Below are positions 13,551 to 25,375 of a stretch of 64,000 nucleotides of DNA, piece by piece; the stretch's first letter is position 1, and each line of letters starts with the position of its first letter. The notes under the pieces are model-generated. The model did not search any database. It had not been told where the DNA came from and was given only the letters and a program-made list of their open reading frames with translations. Source of the DNA: Datnioides undecimradiatus (lineage: Eukaryota > Chordata > Actinopteri > Lobotiformes > Datnioididae); contig WARS01000050.1 of NCBI GenBank assembly GCA_008933995.1, positions 5,272,574 to 5,336,573 of the forward strand, read 5' to 3'. Position numbers and translations under genes: made by a program.

Positions 13551-16500
13551 ATAGAAAGACGAGGATGACCCGCAGCTGTGAGGTAATGGATGAAGCTTTG
13601 AGAATCTCCTTGCTCCACCCTGCTGGAGATTCATCATCGCGAAAAGCAGGTCAGATGAACACAAGCAACGCCACACGGCACATTTGCTGCACCGTTACTC
13701 ATGCACGGCGCTCACCCCTCTCCGCAGCCATGCATTTTTTAGTCAGTGAGCTCATCTCCCCAAAAAGCACCAGGAACCCGAACTGCTCTCGCTTCTCCTC
13801 TGACACGGCACTTCGTTATTGGGCTCTGACCGCATAAAATGTCACCCACAACACTTCATCCCATTTACCTGGTTTGTTTGACTTCTCCAAAAGGTTGCCA
13901 GTGTTGTTATTCCTCCACTGTTTATGTGTGGCATCAGCCTGGCACACTAATTCTGCCACTTTATGAAAGTGTAATTAAGTGCCTCGGCCGGCCTCTTGTA
14001 AATGTCATCTGCTCAGCCCTCTGCATCGTAGACTTTGATGTAATTAATTCCAGCCTGAGATAACCCCCATCAGCCAGCCTGCTGTAAGTAAGGGTGATAG
14101 TTCACCTTTTGAAACTGTGCCCCCTATTCCACGAGGGGTGTTTGGATAAATCCGGTTTTATGTTCGAGGTGCACAGTAACTTAAAGAACAGTGAGTTAGT
14201 CAATTAAATTACATGTTTTTTTACCAGCTTGCAGCGCCTCTCGATGGGATGAATGACAAGCAAATTTAATTGGCTGTTTTTATTGGTTTACCATGCCATT
14301 AGGTGCTTGACTAGTTTGACCATAACAATAATTATGTAGTCTTTTAAGTTTTTTCCTGTGCCGACGATGAAATGAGCCCATAGCTCTTCAAGTCACCGCA
14401 GAAATGGACGACTTTGACTAGCATTTGATGTTAAGCTAATGGTATTAGAAAAATACAAAAGAGGGAAAAAAAAAGTGCTGTAGAGTCGCTGAGAGTGTAT
14501 GCACTGGAAAAGGCACGAGAGGTGTACTGTGTGAAGTTTTCTTGAATCTTGAGTCAAACATCAGAAATGAAACCATCAGTAAACAGGATTCTCAGATTTA
14601 GCCAGCAGCCATTGATTTTGCAGGCTGAAAATAACCAAAACTGTCACTGTTGGACTTTATCGGTTGTCGCTTAAAGACCGTCACTCTGCGACTTGGCCAC
14701 ACTAGGATCACTGTTGTTGTCCGGACCTCACTTTTAATTCGCTCTCTTTTGCATGCTTCCCTTCTCTCCCTTGTTCCATCTATGTTGCCCTCTCTAAACA
14801 GCAGTTTTTATCCCTCTCTCCCGGCCTCTATCTCTCATCAGGATTAGCCTCCTTTGCTTGTTAGAGAGCTAACTCTTTTTCTTCCCCCACTCCCACATTT
14901 GTCTCTCCGTACAATCCCTGTTTTGTGTGGATTAGTGCCCGTATTGTCCTTGGATTAGGGTGTCATTGTTTCTGAGCCGGGACGAGGCAGAATCGTGCTT
15001 CTGAATGTGAGCGTGAGCCGTTGCGTGTACAGTATGTTCAAATGTGTCGCCACATTTGAGACCGAGGTTATGAATCTCCTTTTGTATGTGAAGCTTTTTT
15101 TTTTTTTTTTAACACCATGCAGCAGGAAGAACATTTCGTAGTGCTCTGTGACATTCTGTAGCACTCTTTCCTTGTTTATCTAATTGGCATTCGTCTTCTT
15201 CACTGCCAAGTGTCGATGTAAGAGTATGTGCGAGGTGTAAGCAATATGTTTGAAGAAGCTTGGAACTTGGGAGAATTAGTTTCCACTTATGCCTGTGTAA
15301 TTGAAGGCCAGACTGGCAGGGAGGGAGCCTTCGAGGGTGCGAGGAAGGAGAAGGCGAGACGTGTTGGGATTGTCACGTCCTCGTGTCATGCTCAGTCATT
15401 CATCACAGACGAAGAGAGGGAGAAAGAAAGGGAGAGAGGGTATAAAACTATTAAAGCAGGTATCTGTATTGATCGCATGGCAGGGATTCGGCGTTAGCTC
15501 GATGTCACAGAGACACTCAGCAGGCGGGAGGCAGAGGAGGTCTGCGGATATGCTGTGACTGTCGAGATGCACAAGAAATTCCAGGCAATACCATATCAGG
15601 CTCCTCATCTATTGTTTGTGACAGTATGGTATTTACTGGCTTATTTACTCTCTCCTCTCGCAGGTAAATTGGTGTGACAGTTTATTGATCCAGAAAATGT
15701 TCAGCTGTTGGAGTTTAAAAGTTATTCGGGAAGACAGTATATAATCATCCCGTCTTTTGTGTCGGGTACTCGGTGCAGCCTTTTGGTTCCCCTCAATTGC
15801 TTCTTCCCAATTAGTTTGATTGGAATTAAACTTTTTAACAGCCTCAAGTGTATTTACTGAAGACTCCACTATGGGTGTCTTCAATAAACCCACATTTATC
15901 ATGAGGCACTTTTGCAGTCTAATACATCATTAAGATTGCTTTGCATGCACGTTACCATCCATGATGAAATACCCAGCGACGGTTATGAACAGTAACCGGT
16001 GTATTCTTTCTCAATGCTTTAATTGTTATCAACCAAGCGGCTCCATCTTGGCCGCTGTGTTTAATCATTTCTCCGTTTACCAGGCTGCTCCACTGCGCAG
16101 CAATTCATCAGGCCGGGCTTATCGATCAGCCATTGCCAATTCCCTCCACTCATCCCCTTCAGAGCCTATCGACTGTTGAGTATTCACTTGTTAGCCACCT
16201 AAATGTTAAAGGTCAACTTTAAAGTCTAGTGAATTTGTTCTAGGTAGCTGTGATTGTGTTTTGCGTGTTATGCAAATTTAATTGAATTACTATGGCCGCT
16301 AATAGACACACATGTTCGAGGTCGTGACGACCGACGGGATGTAGGGTTGCTGATTGTTTGGTATCTAATAATTCAATCTATACTGTGATACATCTTTACT
16401 CACAGCTCTCACACATAAACGCATTAACCAGAACCAAAACTGTGGCCACATACACAGACTTACTCATGAGTATTCACACCCACGCATCATTCCCTCAATA

Positions 16501-16693
16501 CAATCATAAGGGTCAGCTGTGTTTGTCCTACTTCTACTTTACGTATAGAGAATCGATGTTTGCTTTACTCAGTTGCATTTCCACCGTTTTGACACCGACA
16601 GTGGAGGAAGGTGGGTTGGGAGCCGTCATGGAGAATATCCTCACCCGTCATACAGAAACTGGGCTTTTAGCTGATTTGTGTTTATGCTTGTGT

Positions 16694-16696
<3 letters not shown>

Positions 16697-16726
<30 letters not shown>
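16697..16726. repeat. T30 homopolymer tract
   Basis: Thirty consecutive T residues. It could be the reverse complement of a retroelement poly-A tail on the minus strand, but the neighbouring sequence gives no recognisable SINE, LINE or processed pseudogene, so it is called only as a homopolymer. Confidence 0.95.
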
Positions 16727-16727
<1 letters not shown>

Positions 16728-19255
16728 TCGTTGAGTTGATGAGTTTGTTTCACCGTCTGCCTCTGTGTGTGCCCGACAAGCTCTTGCTCAAGCTCACGGT
16801 GCAGACGCGCCGTCACCGAAGCGTAACGTGAAGGCACACCTGTTTGTTTTGTGTTTGTCTCTTACCCATCATTTGGCATTGCTACGTGCTCTATTTGAGG
16901 CCTTAATTCACAGTTGCTATTCAGTGTAATGAGGCAAAGACTGGGAACCAGCTGAGGTGTTGTGTCAAAGGGAGGATTTTTAGGTTGAGCCATCTTTGTA
17001 AGAGTGGGTGGGGAGTGTAATTGCCATCTTTTGTGTGAGTTAAGAGTGGAATTCTGCTTTGTTTCATTTACACTTTGTACGCATGGATGTGGGGCTCCTG
17101 AACAATGTGTTTTGAGTGACAATGAGGTGATCACATGGTTTATTTATGGGCTCTACTTGGAACGCCTCCAAATGCCACTTGATGCCGAGCGTGGAGCGTT
17201 CCTTTCTTTCGGGTATGCGTATGGATTTGCAGCACTGTTTTGCTCATTGGTGGGTCTCAATAAGGTATTTGATCCTAATCTTCTCTTGTAGTCCAAATCT
17301 ATTGGTGTATGTTACGACTGCGTGTCTTTTGTGATCCTTAAGTTGATGGAAACATAAAGGATGAAGCAAACATTGACTGTAGAATGATACATCTCCAGGG
17401 AACTGTACCCCTACAGTGGGCCTGGAATCAAAAGAAGAGACGAGCTTGGGGAATACTGGGTGGGATTTAAAGGAAACAGGGAGACTTTTCCTTTCACATC
17501 AAGTCATCCTGATTCTTTTGGGGCTGGAAGGGGTAACATAAGAAAAAGGAGTGCTACAGAATATGCAGATAAGATGATTGCATAATATGCCTCCTATAGG
17601 AAACGCGAAGAGGGTACATATCGACATGCTGCTGGGGAATTGGGAGGTTAAGTCGAGGAGAGGAGGGCGTGTTCTGGGGGATTATCATACTGTGACAGCA
17701 TGAATGAGTGAAGAAAAGCTACGGGCTGAGCAGAGCACTAGCCATGTACCAGAACACAGCAACTGAATGGATTTTATAATTGCATGCCTCATTCCATATA
17801 ACTACAGATCAATAATTGGCCAAATGTAACTTATTAAAGTATTACAAACGATCTAAATGCGGTTTGCTTAATTATGATTGCAGGGTTGATGAGAGAGGCT
17901 ACATTAGGCATGCAACCAATGATCTGAACTGAACCAGCCAAACCACTTACACTGAAGGTAGAACAATCCATTCATATTGGGAATCCTCTCTGAAACCACA
18001 CTAACGTCAACAAATACTTTCTTAGTGGTCTTTCACAGCTCCTGATTCCTCGCTAATTTAGTCAGTGTCTCTTGTTATTTTCTCATATGGTGGCAAAGGC
18101 AAGTGAAGCTCCGACTCTATTAAGAATAAACTGTAATGCACTGCCAGCTGTCATAGAGGCAGATCAGGCACTTGGTCTAAAAAAAAATTGCGAGCATAAG
18201 AAATAAGGATGACAGAATGATTGAACTGGTGAAGCGGAGCGTACAGACTAAAGGCAGCGCTGTGAGTTAGTGTTGAGCCAAAAACAGAACTGCATGGAGT
18301 AAAGAGGCTTCGCTGCTCGCCCCGAAGGACTGAAATACTTCCACTGACCTTTTGACCATGAAGGCCTTTATCAGAACCTGAGTCGCGGCGCTCTTATTCT
18401 GTCAGAGCCAATAATAGTAGACAGTAGACTGTATTTCGTAGAGTGAATTCACATGAACTAAAGCCTTTCATTTCAAAAGTCTAATATAAAACCAGGAGAG
18501 AGATATACTGGAAGTGACGTAGCAATATGATTTGTTAGCATACTGTATGTGCATGTTGTTTGTATTTTACACTGTGCTGTAATCCGTGATTCCTTGTTCA
18601 TAAAGGTCTGACCAGCAAAATTGATTTTGGGCCTCAGTGGCTTTGCTGCGCTCTTCAGACGGAGCACTGACCCATGTTTCCCTCAGGTTAAGACTCTGTT
18701 TGTGGCGGTTGGCCCCATGGGTGGTGGACATGTAAGGGGCTGCAAACTACATGGTCCATTGGGAACCAATGACATTTTTGAACAAAATAGCACAGAAGTC
18801 AATAGTAAAGTAATGACTGCATATTAACACTACAGTCTGGAAGACTGTGCGGTGAGTTTGCACTTCCTGTCACACCTTTAGCTTCACAATCCTGTCCGTC
18901 AGCTGTTGTTTTCACTGCCAGTTTTGAGCTTAGTATCTTATTTATCTATTAAATGAGCTCTCATATTAACAACAATATAAAACTACAACTGCCCGTTGCT
19001 TGATGATGATAATGTCTGAATTCTGCTGCATTTTGTGTCTGTACTATTTCTACATTACAGCACACACAATATGACAGAGACAGGAAATTATCAAATGTCC
19101 ATATCAGCCTCTTTATTCATATCAGTACAACACAGGTGGATATGCGTTTGCTGTCATTGCCAGTGGCTCTGGATCAAAGAGATATTTTTTCCTCCCAAAC
19201 TTCTGAAGTGCAGCGAATCTGGGATTCCCTCATCTTTCACCGTAGCAGGCGACAT

Positions 19256-19259
<4 letters not shown>

Positions 19260-19309
<50 letters not shown>
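19260..19309. repeat. (GA)25 microsatellite
   Basis: Fifty bases of uninterrupted GA, the longest perfect dinucleotide run in the window. It is a homopurine mirror repeat. It is read through in an ORF as alternating Arg-Glu, which is an artefact. Confidence 0.97.
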
Positions 19310-19312
<3 letters not shown>

Positions 19313-19541
19313 TTAGGGGAGAAGCCAAGGTTAAATAAAGATATTGATTAATCTTTTCATTGCACCTTTGCTTCACCCTCTATTCTCTGCACAAGTCAGA
19401 TAACTGAACTGATGGAAAAATAATGTGAATTGAAGGAGGCATGGTTAATGGGATGTCAGTCTGGATTTGCATTTGACCTGTTGACCTGACCAAAGCAAGC
19501 CATTTCTTCTGTGCAACTGTCCAGATGTTACTTATTGTTCT

Positions 19542-19560
19542 TGTGTGTGTGTGTGTGTGT
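19542..19560. repeat. (TG)n microsatellite
   Basis: Short uninterrupted TG run, about nine units. Confidence 0.9.
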
Positions 19561-20475
19561 CTGTAATGAAGGCTTCAGCTCCTTGCCATGTGACAACTGA
19601 AATGACAGCAGAAACGTGTTTCCCAGGCTGGAAGGTGACCTGAATTGAGTAATTATATGGTCGAGAGGACTGACCATGTTAGAGGATTTCTAGGTGTGCT
19701 TCATTCTGAGAATAAAGGTGCGTTTGTTTTCTCATATTCGCCACAAACCTGCACGTTTACGCATCAACACTTCCCCTTCCCCACAAAATTCTCTCTGGTG
19801 GGCCTGCACTGTTTCCAAGGCAACCCGCAGAGTGGGGGAGAGAGGATTGGCTGAGGGGAGGGTTAAGTGAGACAAAATGCAGGAAAACGAAATAGCAATA
19901 GAATTTGCCCCAATAGCTGGGCCTAATGGCGGTGATGTCGATCCAGCAGTCATGCTTTGGGGCAGGGCAGGATGTTTACTTGTGTTGACAGCTACTGGTC
20001 AGATTGCCTGTAAATTCGGGTAAGGATATTAATTTTCCCCAGAAGGCCTGGATTTTTGGTGACCTTTCCTTTAGCACCACTCTCTAGGCAAACATGTTCA
20101 CTTCTAAATAAGAAACTCTAATGGGGAGCACATCCTTGAATATTAACCAGGGACACACTCATCTGCATTTCGTCTCCGGTGCCAAACTCCTGAGATGATA
20201 TCAAGCGATGATCGACACCAAAGCTCTTCCCCACCCAACTCTGAAACATATAAACCTCACCGTGAGTAACTGATTAAGGGTGCTATGTTGTCTGTAATGT
20301 AACTACACGTCACTGCTGCACTATAATTAGAGAAGTTTATCCACTGACATTCCTTTAGCACATTTTAATTATCTTGTTCTATGAAACTGCATAAATTTAA
20401 TTACATTGCTGCACTATTTATATGAAATTACTTAGTATGTAATATAATGTTTTATGGATTCAGTCTATTTGTTTT

Positions 20476-20550
20476 TGTGTCGTAGATGTGCAGCATATGG
20501 ATGATCATGGTGGACTGTATCAGTCCACCATGATCATCATGGACGACACA
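20476..20550. repeat. Perfect 17 bp inverted repeat with 3-base loop, plus an outer 8 bp arm
   Basis: The inner left arm at 20501-20517 (ATGATCATGGTGGACTG) is exactly complementary to the right arm at 20521-20537, separated only by TAT. Beyond it, TGTGTCGT at 20476-20483 is complementary to ACGACACA at 20543-20550, leaving an asymmetric internal bulge of 17 bases on the left and 5 on the right. No flanking duplication is obvious. It may be a small palindromic duplication or a transposon footprint. The 3-base loop makes it unlike a typical microRNA precursor. Confidence 0.9.
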
Positions 20551-21114
20551 CTGCAGTAGTAAAGTCAGTGGCCAGCAGCTGACCCACTAATAAACCGTCA
20601 GCTGTAAAGTAAAGCAGAGCGTTTAGTGCTCACACATTACCTTCTTGATTTTTGTGTAAATGTGTCAGTGTGCACCTGCATACCTGAGCTTGCAGGTGTG
20701 ACCAGCGGATCCCTGTGATTCCTGTTTGAAAGCGTAGTGTCAGTGGGGAGATAAGTCTGAAAAGCCAGGGGGATTTAGATGCTTCACGTCAGACAGAGTC
20801 AATGCTGTACACAGATGTGTTGATCTCTCTTCCCAGCTCCCTCAGCCCTGTCTTTCATCTGTCTTCTAGCTTTCCTTGAGGTCTCTCATACTCCCCAATC
20901 CCTCTTAGTTTAGTCTCATATATAGTGAATGGCTACTGAATGGCACATTATTTCGTTTTGCAGACGTTGTCGGCTGCCATCAATTCTGTATGAGCTCTCT
21001 TTCACACCTCAGCGCCTCCCACACAGCAACTGGCCCTTTTTACTGCACCTGCTGTTGTGTGCGTGGGAAATAAGGATACGTAGAGTCCATTCCAGTCTGT
21101 ATTTGTATGCATTT

Positions 21115-21136
21115 TGTGTGTGTGTGTGTGTGTGTG
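21115..21136. repeat. (TG)11 microsatellite
   Basis: Uninterrupted TG run followed by a mixed GTGCGCGTGC segment. Confidence 0.95.
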
Positions 21137-24100
21137 ATTGTGCGCGTGCAGAGGTTTAAACCCTCATTCTCGCCACGGAATTTCTCTTGTTGTCAAGATA
21201 GACAAGCTTTATTCACAGCTAAGCTTAGAATCAGACAGGGATCTTCAAAGATGGATCTCTAACCCCAAACGATTCAGGCAGCGTCACGCAGTGCAGCGTT
21301 AACTATTACCAGCACACGCAGCTACACATACACCTTTATACACACACAAACACACGCGGGGTGATTAAACTTGGAATGCTTGATGTGGGTTTTCCCCTGC
21401 CAATCTAAATCTAAAGAGGCTGGGTGAAGTTTTTGTTTCACCTTCTTGAAGATCTGAGTTTAGAAAAGAAGAATTTCTAGGCTGCTGCACAGCCACAAAG
21501 TTGTGGTGAAAATCTAAAAAATGCATTGCATGACAATCTTGGGACGATACGATCCCAGGTGTTGGAGTCGTGGCTTTTATAGTTTCAGAAACCATGCCAT
21601 CCAGCACTTATCCGTCCTCCCCTGTCTGAAAAGATTGTGTTAGTGAGTATTTTACTGCTCTACTTCCTGAAAACAGTGGCCTTTTTTTTGTCACTCAGAG
21701 GTTAAATAAGGACAGACGCGCTGTGACAACAGAGATGCCACAATTCCCCCTGAACACATAGGAACATACTTTTTCTATTTCGACAACACAATGAGGGACG
21801 CACACACAAAAACAAGTGTACAGAAGCAACGTTTCACTCCCGCAGTTTAAACTCTTCATTATTCATACACAGAGGATACTACATATTGTGTAAACATTCA
21901 TTCCACAAAATCATCTACCACTGAGCTCTAAGTCAGTAAAGATATACATCGTCATACGTAGCCTGCTTTCAGTCAGTAAAAGCCTGTGACTGAGGTTGGG
22001 AAAATCACTTTTTCAAAAAACGGCAACCTACTTAATGACATATGAAATGTTAAGCTAGTGCACATGCCTGCCAGTGATGAGATACACACTGCAGCCATTG
22101 GTGTCACACTATTGATTTCATCTACAGGTCGGCGAAAACACACCGAGACCAAAATACTAAATATACTAAATATCAGCTTTGCAAATGTTTAAAGAAGACA
22201 CATTTGATAGACCTGAAGGATGCTTACAATGGAGGTCTTTGGAGGTGAATGCACATAAAGCAGCCACACAGACTCATGCGTGCACAAAGGATGTAGTCTA
22301 TTTCACGGGCAGAAAGGAGAGTTCACTTCTGCATTCCTCAGCCTCTCTAACCAGAAGTGATGGCTGTTGCCAGCTTTTGTCCAGCCCATGTGTAGGGAAC
22401 ACGGGGCATTGATTGAATTGCTGCTTGACAAAGCAGAAACTGCTTATTGAGCTAATGCACCTACGTGTTGGGATCGATCTCGCAATGTCACTTCCAAATG
22501 CATAGCAGGGAGACAGAGAGAAAGGGAAGAGGAACAGGAAAAGGAATGAAAAGTGGGAGGAAATTTGGGAAGAAGGATGGGTAGGGGTGATGTGAGACGC
22601 ACCGAGATTAACTCAAAGGCGGCTCCATAAATACCTGCAGAGGGGGAAAGGCGAACATTCAGTCTGTAGTAAACTGGGTTGGATTTTCAACTGTACACAC
22701 TCGCACCAAAATGCGAGTCACCGTGAGGTCATCTTATCTTTTCGGTGTCCTGCTTTCTTTTGCTGGAAACTCATTTAGAGCCAGGTGCTGCAGAGTGTGG
22801 CTCCCTCCTATTGATGACAGTGCTTTTCCTCCCAGCATCCTGCAACTGTTTATTCCTTACCATCTGTCTATCTGCATCTCTGTTTCCATTTCCCTCTCAC
22901 TTTAGAATGAGGGAAGGGAATACTCTTAGCCTGTAATGGTGTTGTGTTGTGTTTAACCGAGATGGAGCATTGAGGGAAAAACAAGGGAAAGCGCATGTTT
23001 GACAGAAGAAGTCAGGGAAAAGAGCAAGTGTCTTGCCTGGTACGTGAATTTGATTCCGCAGCGCATTTCAAAATCACTGACGTTTATACTTTCCCTGTCG
23101 TGTTTTCCTGTCGTGTCAATCATGCATGTTCTGCATCTGTTTGATGCATCCAAGGCACGCTGACATTGGATCAGCTGTATTAAGACAGGCTTGTGTTCTG
23201 AAATGGCATCCACTCATGTTTCTCTCTTAGTCTTTCTTGCTCTTTTCCCCAAAATCAGCAGATCATGTGTGACTTTATTCAGGGGCTTCCTTAAGTTCCA
23301 CCTTTAATTAGAGTCTTACCAACTTAGGAAACACAATAAACCAATCTGTTCTTTTTCTAGCTGCCTTCAATGACAGTCTACAATTTGCAGCAACTGTAAC
23401 CATCTATTAAAAATGGAAACACTTCCTTAGACGAAGAGTCCCACTACAGAGTGCTAAGAAATTCATGATCCCTTTATTTTACAGTGTAAGCTTCTTTTTA
23501 GGAACCTTTTTGTGACAAATGGGTTTTGCAGTATGCAAGGGTATATACCCATGGTCTTATCCTGAGGAAGAGAGGATGACAAATTGAGGAACATCTTGAA
23601 GACTCCCAGGTAGAGAGAGAGCATCAGTCTTATCAGGGTCAAAGGTCATCCCACAGGAGACGCACTTCATACTGTCTCCTTCTCCTCTGTCCTTTGTCCT
23701 AGTCACCGGGAATGAGAGGGTATGAAAAGAAAAGGGAAGGAATACAGGAATGGAGGCAGATGATGTAAGGGACGGATGGCGTGATGGATGGCGGGGCCCC
23801 TCGCTCTCAGCGTGTTTCTGCTCGCGCACTCTTGAGCGTGTTCGTATGCTTCTGCTGTTAGCCAGTGGAGAGGGATGCATTGATGGACGATGGAGCATCC
23901 TTTGCCGTTTCAGCAGTGGAAGTGGCTTAAAGCATCCGGGCCCCAGGGACGGGCCGTGTCACAGTCCCCCATCCTGGTGACTTATGGACCTGCCATGACG
24001 AACACCCGAGGGCTGCTGGTGTGGGTTTGGGCGTGGGGGGGTTGGGATGTAGTAGCCCACGTGATGACAGAAGCCGGACCCCCTGGAAGGAACACACCAC

Positions 24101-24906
24101 TCTGTTTTCAAACACAAACCACTTAGTGCGGCTAAGGCTTCCCACGAAGACTATAAAGCCTGTCGAATCATTTGTGAAATAATTCTGAAGTATGAACGCG
24201 TTTGTTTGGGAGGAAATTAATGGAGAGTAATGTGAAGTCACCTCACAAATATTTAAAATTGTTTTCTCATTAGTTCTCTCAAACTCTTTGGAGTGTGTGT
24301 GTGTTTGTTTTTGTCTTTCTTCCTCTCTATCTCCCGTTTTCATGCTCTTCCTGCTTAGGCATTAGCCTGCAAATGGAAGAGATTGTGATAAATGAGTTTA
24401 AAGCACACAGTGCAGGGTGTTCTGTAGACACCGCTGCTTTGGCTTCTTCATTGTAGCCATACAGATACTCAGTGAGGTTCTCCTGCTTTAGTATTTGTAA
24501 AGAGAGACGTTAACTCTGCACGACGGGTATTTCTGTCTGCTCCAAAGTTCCACCACTATCAAGGGGAAATAATTGTGTCTGAACAGAACAGGGGACAAAA
24601 AAAACATCTTGATTTTCAGGCGTGGCATGCATTATGAGTGTTACTGCCTCAGAGCATTATTTCAAATACTGTCTGTGTTTTTTGCTCGTGGTGTTTATTG
24701 GTGACAGATAATTTCACTTTGTGGAAATAAAGAGAATATAGAGGCAGGTTTAGGAAGAAGTATTTGCCACCTCAGTGCTCCAGGCATTGCCCTGTTCTGG
24801 GGATTGCACCAGTAATGGCACTTTTAGACTTAATTTACTGCCCAAACTAATAACCTGAAATGGAGAGTGTGATGAGAAAATCACTTTCATGCGCACACAG
24901 AGACCG

Positions 24907-24928
24907 ACACACACACACACACACACAC
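24907..24928. repeat. (CA)n microsatellite
   Basis: CA run of about eleven units. Together with 25056-25089 it generates shadow ORFs on both strands rich in Thr-His or Cys-Val. Confidence 0.95.
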
Positions 24929-25055
24929 AGAGCACATGCATGCCCATACTTGCACATCTGCACTCTGACAGTGCTGTGCCCTCAATCAGTTCTAATGCAA
25001 TGAAATCGGTCATCCTGTTCATCTCTCTCTCTCTCCCTCTTCCAGTCACACATAC

Positions 25056-25089
25056 ATACACACACACACACATACACACACACACACAC
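25056..25089. repeat. Interrupted CA microsatellite
   Basis: CA repeats with several T interruptions (CATACATA, CACATACA), preceded by a short CT run at about 25022-25034. Confidence 0.9.
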
Positions 25090-25213
25090 TTTTCCCATGT
25101 CGATCTCACAGCCTTGCGTACACCTTACTCACAGCATCTGTCATTTGCACTTTTTTTTTTTTTCCCACCTCAAAAATATGCTGTTCACACAGTGGACATT
25201 TCAACTCGCCATA

Positions 25214-25375
25214 TCAGGGAAAGCGCAGGTGTAACTAATAACATTAATGATGGCCGCGTTCCATTTAGGCGTGCCAGTAAACCATGCCGGTAAGCCAGCA
25301 TGTACAATATCAGGACGCTGGCACCGCAAAATGGAATGCGGCCAGTGTTAATGTTGTTAGTTACACCTGTATCTG
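25214..25375. mobile_element. Palindromic MITE-like element, copy A
   Basis: The left arm from 25226 (CAGGTGTAACTAATAACATT) pairs with the right arm ending at 25369 (AATGTTGTTAGTTACACCTG). The arms run on inward through GGCCGCGTTCCATTT on the left and AAATGGAATGCGGCC on the right, roughly 41 positions with about five mismatches. A further GTGCCAG/CTGGCAC pair lies inside, leaving a core of about 45 bases. Comparison with the diverged relative at 9174-9324 shows shared AGGGAAAGC sequence just outside the left arm, so the true boundary may be a few bases beyond the palindrome. There is no coding capacity. Best read as a non-autonomous terminal-inverted-repeat transposon of unknown superfamily. 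Confidence 0.75.

Noticed and set aside
16697-16726. Poly-A tail of a processed pseudogene on the minus strand
   Set aside because: The sequence on the relevant side shows no open or broken coding similarity and no target-site duplication that I could see.
20476-20550. MicroRNA precursor
   Set aside because: The loop is only three bases and the outer stem is interrupted by an asymmetric bulge, unlike a Drosha/Dicer substrate; no known miRNA seed recognised.
23750-24120. CpG island or alternative promoter
   Set aside because: GC-rich for the window but CpG density is modest and there is no TATA, initiator or first-exon-like coding start.
24750-25293. ORFs of 119 and 134 codons on opposite strands
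   Set aside because: Generated by CA microsatellites (poly Thr-His or Cys-Val).
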